This document shows, piece by piece, positions 54,092 through 62,611 of a DNA stretch of 64,000 nucleotides. Source of the DNA: a virus; IMG/VR virus record IMGVR_UViG_3300044611_001552, positions 62,001 through 126,000 of that record; one strand, written 5' to 3'. How positions within the stretch are numbered: the stretch's first letter is position 1; every line of letters starts with the position of its first letter. The position numbers and the translations under genes are program-made. The notes beneath the pieces were generated by a model, which made no database searches, was not told the origin of the DNA, and saw nothing but the letters and a program-made list of their open reading frames with translations.

Positions 54092-54891
54092 TAGACCTTT
54101 GTGTTGTTAATTACAACTCAGCACCCTTATTAAAACGAATGATGGATACTCTTCATTCTGATTTAGATAGTGTTGAAAAAGTTTGGAAGTTATATATAAC
54201 AGACAATGGATCAACAGATTCCTTTGTTGATTTTATGAGATCAAATTCTCACAATTATCAGATAGATAATTTATACTTAAGAAACAATATAGGATATTCT
54301 GCAGCCTGCAATGATATGGCCAGTAGATGCAATTCAGATATAGTCGCTCTTTTAAACGGAGACATATGGATGACTTCTTCGGATGTGCAAAGAGTGCAAG
54401 AGATTTTTGATGAAGATCGTAGTGTTCATATTCTTGGCGTAAAACAAAGAGACGAATCCGGAAGAATAACACACGCAGGAGTTGTGGGAACTGGCTCCAA
54501 TCCAGTTATAAGAGGGTGGATGCTGGAGGATAAAGAAGACACAATGTTTAAGGATAGAATAAATTGTGTAACAGTTTTTGGTTCAGCTTTTTTTGTTAGA
54601 AGAGATGTGTGGGATGAAATGACCAATCATCCAGAATATAAAAAAATACACCCAGAAGCTAAAGGTGCGTTTCTTCCAACGCCTCATTACTACGAAGAAA
54701 CTTGGTGCGCATATTTTGCAAGACACTTGGGATACAATGTTGTTTATGACGGCACAGTGTCGATAGGTCACAGTTGGCATGCATCTACACCAAGACCAAA
54801 CGAAGGTATTAGTGAGGTTGATAAATACTTTCCAATTAGTAGAGAAATTTTTAGAAAAGCATGTGACCATTTTGGAATAGAAAGAGATTAA
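54088..54891 (+). CDS. Family 2 glycosyltransferase
   Basis: 267 residues with the GT-A pattern: N-terminal CVVNYNSAPLLKRMMDTL, then YITDNGSTDSF, NNIGYSAACNDMA and LLNGDIWM (metal/donor region about residue 92). A YEETWCAYFARHLGYNVVYD segment follows in the position of the acceptor-side loop. Such enzymes transfer sugar from nucleotide sugars. The acceptor (phage DNA, virion protein or cell surface) cannot be seen. A second GT2 gene lies at 56361. Confidence 0.86.
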   Translation: MIDLCVVNYNSAPLLKRMMDTLHSDLDSVEKVWKLYITDNGSTDSFVDFMRSNSHNYQIDNLYLRNNIGYSAACNDMASRCNSDIVALLNGDIWMTSSDVQRVQEIFDEDRSVHILGVKQRDESGRITHAGVVGTGSNPVIRGWMLEDKEDTMFKDRINCVTVFGSAFFVRRDVWDEMTNHPEYKKIHPEAKGAFLPTPHYYEETWCAYFARHLGYNVVYDGTVSIGHSWHASTPRPNEGISEVDKYFPISREIFRKACDHFGIERD

Positions 54892-54892
54892 A

Positions 54893-55294
54893 ATGACAGA
54901 TAAATTAAACCCCTGGATATATAACGCAGAAGTTAAAAAGGTAGTTGATGGCGATACATTTGATATTGTTATTGACTTGGGATTTGACACCCTTAAGAAG
55001 GGAAGAGTTCGTCTTTATGGCGTTAATACCCCAGAGAGCAGAACTTCTAATATTGAAGAAAAGAAGATGGGCTTAGCTGCTAAAGAGTTTACTGATCAAT
55101 GGTTGACAGCAGCAAATCATAAAGTAAAAATTGAAACAATTATTGATAAGAACGAGAAATATGGAAGAGTTCTTGCTAGAGTATGGAATGAAGCAGGAGC
55201 ATGTTTAAATACGGACATAGTTGCTTCTGGACTAGCAAGAGAGTATTATGGTGTTGGAGATAAAACTTTCACCGAGTTCAAGAAAGAAAAATAA
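54893..55294 (+). CDS. Thermonuclease (SNase-like) nuclease
   Basis: 133 residues, full-length SNase fold. Landmarks: KVVDGDTFDIV (about residues 16-26), RVRLYGVNTPES (Arg and Glu of the active site; the usual Asp in GIDxPE is Asn here, a common variant) and YGRVLARV (second catalytic Arg, about residue 95). It cleaves DNA or RNA with calcium. It has no clear signal peptide, so it acts in the cytoplasm, perhaps on host nucleic acid. A related segment is built into the giant tail protein (near 20690-20940). Confidence 0.88.
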   Translation: MTDKLNPWIYNAEVKKVVDGDTFDIVIDLGFDTLKKGRVRLYGVNTPESRTSNIEEKKMGLAAKEFTDQWLTAANHKVKIETIIDKNEKYGRVLARVWNEAGACLNTDIVASGLAREYYGVGDKTFTEFKKEK

Positions 55295-55698
55295 TGCAAA
55301 CATTTCTACCATACCCAGATTTTGTAGAGTCAGTAAAAGTATTAGACTATCGTCGGTTAGGAAAACAACGTGTTGAAACATTTCAAGTTCTTAATATATT
55401 ACTCGAAAGAACGCCTACTAAAGGTTGGCGTAACCATCCTGTCACTCGCATGTGGACAGGGTACGAAGAAGCGCTAAAGCTATATCAGAACTACACTATC
55501 TTAGAGTGGATAGATCGTGGTTATAAAAATAATATGAAGTTTGAAGAAGTTGATCATAAAAATATCATACTCCCCCATTGGTTTGGTGGCATAGATTTTC
55601 ATAAATCGCATAGATCTAATCTTCTAAGAAAAGATTACGAGTATTATTCACAGTTCTTTGACGAACCATCAGATTTAGAGTATCATTGGCCAGTATGA
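55294..55698 (+). CDS. Repair-type protein of the MSMEG_6728/pyrimidine-dimer glycosylase-like family
   Basis: 134 residues. The N-terminus TFLPYPDFVESVKVLDYRR followed by LGKQRVETFQVL, and GWRNHPVTRMWTGYEEAL, are recognisable signatures of a small family found in actinobacteria and phages and often annotated as pyrimidine dimer DNA glycosylase. The gene uses CGN arginine codons for six of nine Arg, unlike the AGA-dominated neighbours. It contains the only in-frame CGG (55354) that must be read as a plain Arg codon, since the +1 frame hits TAG at once. Recent acquisition from a host-like source is likely. Enzymatic activity is by family annotation only. Confidence 0.75.
   Translation: MQTFLPYPDFVESVKVLDYRRLGKQRVETFQVLNILLERTPTKGWRNHPVTRMWTGYEEALKLYQNYTILEWIDRGYKNNMKFEEVDHKNIILPHWFGGIDFHKSHRSNLLRKDYEYYSQFFDEPSDLEYHWPV
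55354..55356 (+). other. In-frame CGG read as a triplet (exception)
   Basis: Context TAT CGT CGG TTA GGA. The conserved protein motif DYRRLGKQRVE requires zero-frame reading. A +1 shift would give Gly then TAG stop. This is the natural counter-example to the 11 shifting sites. Confidence 0.85.
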
Positions 55699-56099
55699 GC
55701 ATTACAGTTTATTTAGCTGGAGCTATGGACTATGTTGGAGACTACGCCAAGGGTTGGCGTAAATCTGCAACAGAAAACCTCAAGTTTTTGGGATATAAAA
55801 TATACGATCCAACTTCTATTCCAGAAGAATCAGATATGACACCCGATGAAATTGTTCAAAAAAATTTGTTCATGCAGAAAAAGTCAGATTTAATTTTAGT
55901 AGAATATCTACTAGAAGATAGGGCTTACATAGGAACAGATTTTGAAATGGCTTGGGCCAAAATGCATGACCAACCTTGTGTAGTCATGTGCTCTACTCAA
56001 AATAAAGATCGACCATATATGAAATATATGGCAACCAAACTTGCAAACAACCTGCAAGATGCTATAGACTATATATCTATCCATTATCCAACAAATTAA
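55695..56099 (+). CDS. Nucleoside 2-deoxyribosyltransferase-like protein
   Basis: 134 residues from ATG 55695, which overlaps the previous stop (ATGA); a longer frame would need a TTG start. The N-terminus TVYLAGAMDYVGDYAKGWR and the later VQKNLFMQKKSDLILVEYL and YIGTDFEMAWA are typical of the nucleoside deoxyribosyltransferase/TIR-like fold (Gly-Ala loop, Asp and Glu near the nucleoside). The family moves or hydrolyses base-deoxyribose bonds, so a role in nucleotide salvage or base modification is reasonable. Catalytic assignment is moderately sure. Confidence 0.75.
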   Translation: MSITVYLAGAMDYVGDYAKGWRKSATENLKFLGYKIYDPTSIPEESDMTPDEIVQKNLFMQKKSDLILVEYLLEDRAYIGTDFEMAWAKMHDQPCVVMCSTQNKDRPYMKYMATKLANNLQDAIDYISIHYPTN

Positions 56100-56111
56100 A
56101 AAAGGAACAAT

Positions 56112-56294
56112 ATGTCAGAGAACAAGTTCAAATACTTTACAGTAGAAACTGTAACACTAGTCAAGGCAAACAGCAAGAGCGACGCCGAGAAGCTAGCCAA
56201 TGGGCGCAGAAATGTGCGAGGAGAAGTAATTCTTAAGACAACAGATGTTGAGAGAATTCCAGCAGTCGAAGCCCACAAGCAAATCGAAGCCTAG
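56112..56294 (+). CDS. 60-residue stand-alone accessory domain
   Basis: Strong GGAAC upstream and ATG 56112. The sequence FKYFTVETVTLVKANSKSDAEK resembles the first 30 residues of the metallophosphoesterase at 26747 (YFLVKTTSIVKAPNMAKAKA), so it is a free copy of that domain. The pattern (two strands and a helix with SxxDAxxxA) is similar to small phage domains that occur alone or fused to other proteins. Arg and Ala codons here are less AT-biased than those of most neighbours. Function unknown. A strong terminator follows. Confidence 0.72.
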   Translation: MSENKFKYFTVETVTLVKANSKSDAEKLANGRRNVRGEVILKTTDVERIPAVEAHKQIEA

Positions 56295-56305
56295 TATTAC
56301 TGTTC

Positions 56306-56347
56306 AAGGGTAAGAGGAGGTTTATCGCTTCCTCTTACCCTTTATCA
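56306..56347 (+). terminator. Rho-independent terminator hairpin
   Basis: Perfect 13-bp inverted repeat AAGGGTAAGAGGA (56306-56318) and TCCTCTTACCCTT (56330-56342), extendable inward by a wobble and a G-C pair, followed by TTTATC. It separates the 60-residue gene from the second GT2 gene, whose own GGAG ribosome site follows it. Confidence 0.75.
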
Positions 56348-56360
56348 ATTGGAGATTAAA

Positions 56361-57071
56361 ATGATCTACGCTGTTATGGTAGCGAGAAACGAAGAAAATA
56401 GATATCTTGAAGATGTCTTAAAAAGATTATCTACTCAAGTAGATAAAATAATATTTACAGATGACTGTTCTACTGACGATACTGCAGAGATAGCTTCTGG
56501 ATATGCGCAGGTTTATAAAACAGAAGAGGTTTTATTCACAAAGCATGAAGGAATGCTAAGAAGCGAAGCTTGGAAAAACCTGTCAAATCACGCAAAGCCA
56601 GGAGACTGGATTGTTGCTATAGATGCTGACGAAAAGTTATATACAAAAACAAACGAATCAATAGGTGATGTTTTAACTAAGTCTCCATTTGATGTTGCTA
56701 ATGTTAGACGATATGAAATGTGGAATTCAACATCTTATAGGGTTGATAAAATGTGGGCACCTCATAATACTTTTAGAATTTTCAGATTTGCTAAAGATGG
56801 TGTTTACAGAGATAAAAGATTGGCTTGCGGATCAGAGCCTACATACGTAGAGTCTTGGGTTAGAAGTAGAAACTATTGGTTTGAAAACCCTTTTGTAATG
56901 CAGCATATGGGTTACATAAAAGATGAAGATAAACAGTCTAAATATGAAAGATACATGACCTTAGATAAAGGTGAGTTCCATAATATAATTCACCTACAAT
57001 CTATTTTAGATAAAGAACCAGTTCTTATACCATGGGGTGTATTTGGACAACAAACATTGGAGCTTGTATGA
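56361..57071 (+). CDS. Family 2 glycosyltransferase (second)
   Basis: 236 residues from ATG 56361 with GGAG at 56351-56354; the longer frame begins with TTG and is rejected. The pattern is GT2: MIYAVMVARNEENRYLEDVL, IIFTDDCSTDDTAEIA and IVAIDADEKLY, which gives the DxD-type metal site. The C-terminal half is aromatic (Trp/Tyr-rich), as in acceptor domains. Its stop overlaps the next ATG (ATGA). It differs from the 54088 enzyme, so it is not a recent duplicate. Acceptor unknown. Confidence 0.85.
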   Translation: MIYAVMVARNEENRYLEDVLKRLSTQVDKIIFTDDCSTDDTAEIASGYAQVYKTEEVLFTKHEGMLRSEAWKNLSNHAKPGDWIVAIDADEKLYTKTNESIGDVLTKSPFDVANVRRYEMWNSTSYRVDKMWAPHNTFRIFRFAKDGVYRDKRLACGSEPTYVESWVRSRNYWFENPFVMQHMGYIKDEDKQSKYERYMTLDKGEFHNIIHLQSILDKEPVLIPWGVFGQQTLELV

Positions 57072-57697
57072 TTGTTAAAAATTTTAAAGAAAGCATTATA
57101 GACCTAACATACTTAATGTCAAATAAAAATAGGTTTGGTTACGTTTCCTTTCCTAAGTCTGCTTTAATGGTGGCTTCTGGTAGAATGCCAGCAGAGAAGA
57201 GACCACCAAAGTATTTTACTAAAGCAGTGCAAAACACTTTGTCTTTAAATGACAAGAACTTTTTTAAGGCGCTACCAGACTATATCTTTAGTCCGACATC
57301 TGGAATTGATGTCAACAATATTCCACAACTGTCAAACTCAACAGTCTATGATGCTGGAGTTTTTGAGAACATGTTTACAAATAATAAGGTAGCTTTTGAA
57401 AGTTTTATTAATTTCTATATTAGGTACAGTAAAAATATTGTTGTAACTTTTCATGAAAAAAAGAACATACAAAATATTATTGGAATTAATTCAAAAATCA
57501 TTCATGTTCCTTATAATGACTTTTATGACAGAATTGATTCAATTGTAGATTCAATTGTAGATAATTCATCTGAATTAGATTACTGCATATTTGACTGTCC
57601 AGTTCTTTCTTCTGCCCTAGCTTCTAAGGTGTGGTCTAAGACAGATATGTCAATACTAGATTTTGGTAAGGTGTTTAGCATAACGAATAGGCAGTGA
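57068..57697 (+). CDS. Unknown protein coupled to glycosyltransferase
   Basis: 209 residues from ATG 57068, overlapping the GT2 stop by four bases; the longer frame from 57032 is rejected. It has alternating strands and helices (FGYVSFPKSALMVASGRM, YSKNIVVTFHEKKNIQNII, ELDYCIFDCPVLSSALASKV), suggesting an alpha/beta fold. No conserved nucleotide-binding motif is visible. Coupling to the glycosyltransferase suggests a related pathway. Not recognised. Confidence 0.7.
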   Translation: MIVKNFKESIIDLTYLMSNKNRFGYVSFPKSALMVASGRMPAEKRPPKYFTKAVQNTLSLNDKNFFKALPDYIFSPTSGIDVNNIPQLSNSTVYDAGVFENMFTNNKVAFESFINFYIRYSKNIVVTFHEKKNIQNIIGINSKIIHVPYNDFYDRIDSIVDSIVDNSSELDYCIFDCPVLSSALASKVWSKTDMSILDFGKVFSITNRQ

Positions 57698-57698
57698 T

Positions 57699-58337
57699 AT
57701 GCCTAAGGATATAACCAAATACGACGAAGATGACATAGAGTATATGACAGATCTCTTGATGGAGTCTTCGCTTTCCTTAACTGAAATAGCTAAAGAACTT
57801 GGTTGGACCCTATCATTTTTGAACAAGAAAATTCAGTCATCAGGTCTTTCTTGGGCTAAATCTAAGCATAGAAAAATGTCTAGAGGACAAGCTGCATTAA
57901 CCTCAATAATGCAAAAGCTATTGCCCAATGAAAAAATAATTAATGAATATCATGTTGGTGAAAGACTAAAGCTTGATATATTCTGTCCAAAATATAAAAT
58001 AGGAGCAGAGTATCATGGACGACAGCATTTTTATTACACTGGTAGATTCTTTAATTCTAAAGAAGATTTTGAAAGATCTATTGAGAGAGATAAAAGAAAG
58101 ATAGAGCTTTGTAGAGAGCAAGGAATTGCTCTAGTTATATTTAGATATAATGACAAACTTACAGAAGATGCGGTCTATCAAAGAATGTTAGAAGCTTTAA
58201 AGTCAACAGACTTTTATACTGAAGACAAAAAGTCAATAACGACAAACCCGTATTATCAAAAAGCAAAAAAGAGATATAATAGTAGTAGAAAACAAATGTA
58301 CAAAGAGATGAAAAAGAAAAATGACAAACGAAGATGA
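57699..58337 (+). CDS. Putative endonuclease (HTH plus Vsr/DUF559-like fold)
   Basis: 212 residues. An N-terminal helix-turn-helix-like segment (SLTEIAKELGWTLSFLNKKI) is followed by RLKLDIFCPKYKIGAEYHG and RQHFYY, the Asp, Glu-x-His pattern of very-short-patch-repair/DUF559 and related PD-(D/E)XK folds, and then by LCREQGIALVIFRYND. Similar proteins include free-standing homing-type endonucleases of phages. The C-terminus is Lys-rich. It overlaps the helicase start by 17 bases, a placement often seen for such nucleases next to replication genes. Activity is inferred. Confidence 0.7.
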   Translation: MPKDITKYDEDDIEYMTDLLMESSLSLTEIAKELGWTLSFLNKKIQSSGLSWAKSKHRKMSRGQAALTSIMQKLLPNEKIINEYHVGERLKLDIFCPKYKIGAEYHGRQHFYYTGRFFNSKEDFERSIERDKRKIELCREQGIALVIFRYNDKLTEDAVYQRMLEALKSTDFYTEDKKSITTNPYYQKAKKRYNSSRKQMYKEMKKKNDKRR

Positions 58338-59772
58338 AAAACAAACTTATCCAATAGAATATCAAATCTTTGCACTTTGTTTAAGAAATAAAGGTTCTGT
58401 ATCCTTTTTTGTTGAACAGCTTCCAGCAGAAATGGTAGGACTGAATCATGGTCAGCTTGGAATATATGAATTCTATAATGCTATAGTTGCATACTATAAA
58501 GCAACTGCATTAGACATTGTAGATCCAATAGCATTTAAATCGTGGCTTGAAACAGAAACAGATATATATGACGCACTCGGTGGTATTCCTGGCGTTGATG
58601 CAATGTTTTCTATACTCCTTGAAATAGATTTATCAGACCAAGAATCTGTTTTAAAGTTGATAGAACACAAGGCAAATAAAAGAAAGCAACTTGAATACTT
58701 ACAAGAACTGCAGATACTTATTAGTCAAAAAAATAATAAGTCTGATGAGGATATAGATAGAATATCTATACTAACTACCAAGATTAGAGAAATAGAAGGC
58801 CAGATTAATTATGACCCACTAGAAAAGGTTACGACAGCATCTGACATTTCCTCTAGAGCAAGAGAACTTTTAAATATACCAGACTTCATGCCTACTCAAT
58901 TCAAAGCACTTAATAGAGCAATGGGGTATACAGACGAAGGTGGGTTCTTTAAAGGGGCAGTTCATGCCATAATCGCACCATCTGGCAAGGGTAAATCGAC
59001 TTTTGCTAAGTGCTTAGTAAATAACTGGGTTGATAATGGTTATTCTGCTTTGTTTGTGAATTTTGAGGAGGCCACTGCTCATTGGGAGCGTGTATTAATG
59101 ACTCAAATTATAGGAAAAAACGTCTATGCTGAGCTGTCAAAATGGTCTACTCAAGAAAAAGAAAAGCATCTAAAAGTTTTTCAAGATAAGTTAGATGAAT
59201 GGGGTGAAAGATTTATGGTAAGACATGATCCAGATACTCCATACTTTGAAGACCTTGAAAGATGGCTTAGGGATTTAATGGGTCATAATTCAAAGCTTCC
59301 AGATGTTATTGTTATTGACACAATACAGTCTATGTTTACTAGGGGTGGAAAAGGTAAGCCTAGATGGGGAGAGTTTGAAGAAATGATGGTAAGACTAGAA
59401 AAATTAGCTAGAGACATGAATTGCGTTTTAATTATTACTGCGCAAGAAAATGCTAATAGAATGAAAGAAAAAAGAGAAGTAGTTCAACAGTCTGATACTG
59501 GTGGATCTCTTGCTATTCAACAGAAATGCGCTGTAACAATATTTATTACTGAAAAAAGATTAATATCTGGAGATGATTCAGATGACGAGTACTTAATGCA
59601 ATTGCAGATACCAAAAAATAGAATTACTGGATCAACTTTTATATTTGATCCACCTTTAGTCAGATATGTAGACTCTAAAAAAACATATGAAGAGTATAAT
59701 GTAGTAACAGAAGAATCTTATAGCACAGCTTCTTCTATACTTGACGATCTATTGGGCGGTGATTTTTCTTAA
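58321..59772 (+). CDS. DnaB-like replicative helicase
   Basis: 483 residues. The N-terminal 130 residues are a DnaB-type helical domain (IEYQIFALCLRNKG, LGGIPGVDAMF), then the RecA core: Walker A APSGKGKST (about residues 219-227), FVNFEEATAHWE, Walker B VIVIDTIQSM (about 328-337), ITAQENANRMKE and an Arg-containing ITGSTFIFDPPL end. Hexameric 5'-3' unwinding at the replication fork is the family role. It is followed at once (TAATG) by the RecB/Cas4-like gene, in a replisome cluster with primase and DnaE. No in-frame CGG, unlike primase and DnaE. Confidence 0.86.
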   Translation: MTNEDEKQTYPIEYQIFALCLRNKGSVSFFVEQLPAEMVGLNHGQLGIYEFYNAIVAYYKATALDIVDPIAFKSWLETETDIYDALGGIPGVDAMFSILLEIDLSDQESVLKLIEHKANKRKQLEYLQELQILISQKNNKSDEDIDRISILTTKIREIEGQINYDPLEKVTTASDISSRARELLNIPDFMPTQFKALNRAMGYTDEGGFFKGAVHAIIAPSGKGKSTFAKCLVNNWVDNGYSALFVNFEEATAHWERVLMTQIIGKNVYAELSKWSTQEKEKHLKVFQDKLDEWGERFMVRHDPDTPYFEDLERWLRDLMGHNSKLPDVIVIDTIQSMFTRGGKGKPRWGEFEEMMVRLEKLARDMNCVLIITAQENANRMKEKREVVQQSDTGGSLAIQQKCAVTIFITEKRLISGDDSDDEYLMQLQIPKNRITGSTFIFDPPLVRYVDSKKTYEEYNVVTEESYSTASSILDDLLGGDFS

Positions 59773-60575
59773 TGAACAAGGTAACTCCAAAGTCTTTAAA
59801 AGACTTTCAAACATGTGCACTACTTTATGATTATAGGTATGTAAAAAAGATGAATGAAACTATTCCTAGTAGGGATTTAGTTTCTCTTAGATTTGAAAAT
59901 ACATTAAAAAGTGTAATGAGCTTTTTTCTATATAAAAAGCAAAGCGGAATGCCACCGTCATACTCGGCATTATTAAATAGATGGCAAAAGCTTTGGTTCC
60001 CAGAAGGTTCCGGAGTGCAAGATATTATTAATGATAAGCATGAATCAGCCTATGGTAATATGGCTAGCTTAACAACTAAAGCAGCTGCTTGTCTGTTGGT
60101 TTTTTATAATTATTTTTCTGATCCAGATATTATTCCAATTGGTATATCTGAAGAATACTTTTTGCCCGTCAATAACACTGTAGTATCAGACGTTTTTGAT
60201 TTAATCTATACTAAAAATAATTGTATTTATGTAGTTAAATGGGTATTTAATTATAAAACATCTCATGAGCACTTGTACGTTCTCGATTTTGCATGCATGC
60301 AGTACGCTTATAGTAAAAAGAAATTAATGACTAACAAACCAGTATATTATGGATATTATGATATATTAGCTAATGATTCTAATCTAAATCTGTTAGATAA
60401 GGAATCAGATTATATTGACCTTGTAAACTTTTGGGTGGAAGAGTTGGAAGATTCTGAAGTATACGCACCAAGAAGAGGTTTAACCTACTACTGCAAGAAA
60501 TGTCCGTTTGATACACCCTGTTCAAAATGGTCTAAATGGAACCTAAAGGAAGAAGAAAATGTCAAAGCAAAATGA
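59772..60575 (+). CDS. RecB/Cas4-like PD-(D/E)XK superfamily protein
   Basis: 267 residues. The N-terminal SLKDFQTCALLYDYRYVKKM is the usual entry of RecB/Cas4 nucleases. Near residue 139 SDVFDLIY supplies the first acidic residue, and VVKWVFNYKTS (about 154-164) lies where the (D/E)xK motif should be. There the acidic residue is Asn (NYK), so catalysis may be lost or rely on another residue. Three Cys at the end (YCKKCPFDTPC, with Cys15) could form the iron-sulphur cluster of Cas4/AddB types. It sits between helicase and HD protein in the replication block. Confidence 0.72.
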   Translation: MNKVTPKSLKDFQTCALLYDYRYVKKMNETIPSRDLVSLRFENTLKSVMSFFLYKKQSGMPPSYSALLNRWQKLWFPEGSGVQDIINDKHESAYGNMASLTTKAAACLLVFYNYFSDPDIIPIGISEEYFLPVNNTVVSDVFDLIYTKNNCIYVVKWVFNYKTSHEHLYVLDFACMQYAYSKKKLMTNKPVYYGYYDILANDSNLNLLDKESDYIDLVNFWVEELEDSEVYAPRRGLTYYCKKCPFDTPCSKWSKWNLKEEENVKAK

Positions 60576-61242
60576 TAAAAAAGACTTACTAGATGATCTA
60601 CTTGACGATTCACCTATTGTTTCAATGATTTCTGAAGAAGATAAATTTTTAGAATCTATCATTGAAGAAGTTGAACTAATAAGCGATGAAGGCTTGAAGT
60701 CTTTTGTGAGATCTATACTAATAAGGGCTGATCTATTTTGGAAGATACCCGCTAGTTTTTCAGGTAAACATCATCCACCAGATGAAAGATTTGCTGGCGG
60801 AAACGTACTGCACACAAAGAGAGTAGTAAGAGCGGCAAAAATACTTTGCGAGTCTCATAGTGTGTCTTCAGAAGAGTTTGATCTTGTTATAGCTGCTTGC
60901 CTTTTACATGATATAACAAAAGGAAAAGAACAGGTCGACGGGTCTGTTAGGTATGATAAGATGCATCCGTATACTGTTGTAGATATAATTAAAAAATGTC
61001 AAGAAGAAGATAAAAAGTATGCAAGCGAAGCTCAGTCTTCTACTCTTTTTTTAAATGAAGAAGACGTACAAACAATTTTGAGACTTATCAGATGTCACTT
61101 AGGCCCATGGTCTCCTATACCAGAAACTGTTCCAATAACTTACTTAGATATGATTGTTCATACAGCTGACAATTTAGCTTCAAAGCTTCACTACATAGTC
61201 GACGGAGAAAACATAAATGAAGAACGATGGAAAGTCAGCTGA
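60559..61242 (+). CDS. HD-domain phosphohydrolase
   Basis: 227 residues. The HD signature is present: HTKRVVRAAKIL (His about residue 85), AACLLHDITKG (HD about residues 117-118), a further His in IRCHLGPW and the terminal Asp in VHTADNLASKL. Such proteins hydrolyse nucleotides or phosphodiesters with a metal pair. The first 45 residues are acidic and unstructured. It overlaps both neighbours and belongs to the replication cluster. Substrate unknown; dNTP or cyclic nucleotide hydrolysis are possibilities. Confidence 0.84.
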   Translation: MSKQNDKKDLLDDLLDDSPIVSMISEEDKFLESIIEEVELISDEGLKSFVRSILIRADLFWKIPASFSGKHHPPDERFAGGNVLHTKRVVRAAKILCESHSVSSEEFDLVIAACLLHDITKGKEQVDGSVRYDKMHPYTVVDIIKKCQEEDKKYASEAQSSTLFLNEEDVQTILRLIRCHLGPWSPIPETVPITYLDMIVHTADNLASKLHYIVDGENINEERWKVS

Positions 61243-61405
61243 TTTTTCTGAAGAAAAAATGTTTAAAAGAAACTATTTAGTTTCAAACATAGAAAAGCTA
61301 ATAGAAGAATCCGTTTACTATCGAACCTACTCTTTTGAAATGAAGTCAGATAAGGTAGTAATATATAACTATTCACAAGATTCTGGCAAAGGAAAAATAA
61401 AGTGA
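61217..61405 (+). CDS. Small unknown protein
   Basis: 62 residues starting inside the end of the HD gene and ending in the GTGA overlap with the primase start. It is charged (Lys/Glu) with a strand near the end (DKVVIYNYSQD). No motif. Coupling on both sides supports translation. Confidence 0.62.
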   Translation: MKNDGKSADFSEEKMFKRNYLVSNIEKLIEESVYYRTYSFEMKSDKVVIYNYSQDSGKGKIK

Positions 61406-62611
61406 AGCCTGAAAAAGATCAATCAAAGTACTTGAGCGCATGGAAATATGTAGAAGTAGCTAGGTATGTACCATCTTTGTCTAGGGTTATTAGAGATAAA
61501 AAAGACAATAATCCTTTAGTAATAGACTATTCAGACGTGGATGCTTACTCAGATAAACATGCAAACACTCGGAATATATACTTCTGTATGGCTATACAAC
61601 AGTCATGATGTAGATTCGTCAACAAGATATTCAAACCTATATTTTGATTTAGATTCAAAAGATATAAACGAATCTTATCTAGAAGCAAATAAACTTATTG
61701 ATTTTTTAAAAAAGAAAATTCCAGAAGAAGCTATTAGAATATACTTCACTGGCAAAAAAGGTTTTCATATAGAATGTGATGCAGTAGCACTTGGAATTTC
61801 TCCAGGTAACGATCTTCCTAAAGTTTATAAATTTATAGCATCAGACATTAAGAAAATTTTATCTTTAAACACACTTGATTTGAGTGTCTATGACCTTAGA
61901 AGAATGTGGAGACTTCCTGGGTCAAAGCATCAAGATACTGGCTTATATAAAACCTTATTTACTTTTAGTGAATTTAGCTATGGAATAGATTTTATTATGA
62001 ATAGTTCTAAAGAAAAAAAGAATATTGATTATGAACCTTATGTTTTTTCCTACAAAGCCAATGAGTGGTATAGGGAGTACTCTTATAAAATGGAAGAAGA
62101 AAAAGAAAGAAGTAAAGACTTTCTTTCTTACTTTAACAAAAATGGCACTAACGCACTTAAAAACTTTAAAGCTTCAGAAAAAGTTTTTACACCAAAAGAA
62201 CTATTCAAAAGCTGTTCAGCATTTGCAAGACTTTATACGCAAGCAAAAGAACAGGGTTTCTTGGAGCATGAGGCAAGACTATTTCTTTGCTCTATTCTAA
62301 CTTATACAGAAGAATCAATAAAAGTTTTGCATGAGATTTTAAGTATGTGTCATGACTATAATTTTGAAAAATCCTCTGCACATATTAATGATTGGATAAA
62401 GAGAAGAGAAATGGGCATTGGTGGCAGACCATATACATGTGAAAGAGCTAACTCTGTTGGCGTTGGTTGTGGTAGCTGTCAGTTAGAAGAAAGAAAAAAA
62501 TGGGTTAAAGTAGGAGAAAAATATATAGAGACTCAAGAAAAGTCATCTCCTTCACCAATAAGATTCGCTTATAAAACAAATAGAAAGGAAAATGATGGAA
62601 AAGATAAATAA
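61402..62611 (+). CDS. Archaeo-eukaryotic (PriS-type) primase requiring a +1 shift at CGG
   Basis: 402 residues from GTG 61402, joined across CGG 61570 (zero frame stops at 61606-61608). After the shift: GIYTSVWLYN, NLYFDLDSKD (catalytic DxD, about residue 79), IRIYFTGKKGFHIE (sugar/nucleotide loop and His, about 112-125) and LRRMWRLPGSKHQD (about 166), the AEP primase motif order. The C-terminus has Cys residues (CERANSVGVGCGSC) for zinc. The N-terminal 56 residues lie in the other frame and read as a normal start (KYLSAWKYVEVARYVPSL). It makes RNA or DNA primers for the phage DnaE. The following gene overlaps by 20 bases. Confidence 0.88.
61570..61572 (+). other. CGG +1 recoding site 10
   Basis: Codon 57 of the primase; context AAC ACT CGG AAT. 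Joined reading: KHANT-GIYTSVWLYNSHD. Without it the product is a 68-residue fragment lacking every catalytic motif. Confidence 0.92.
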
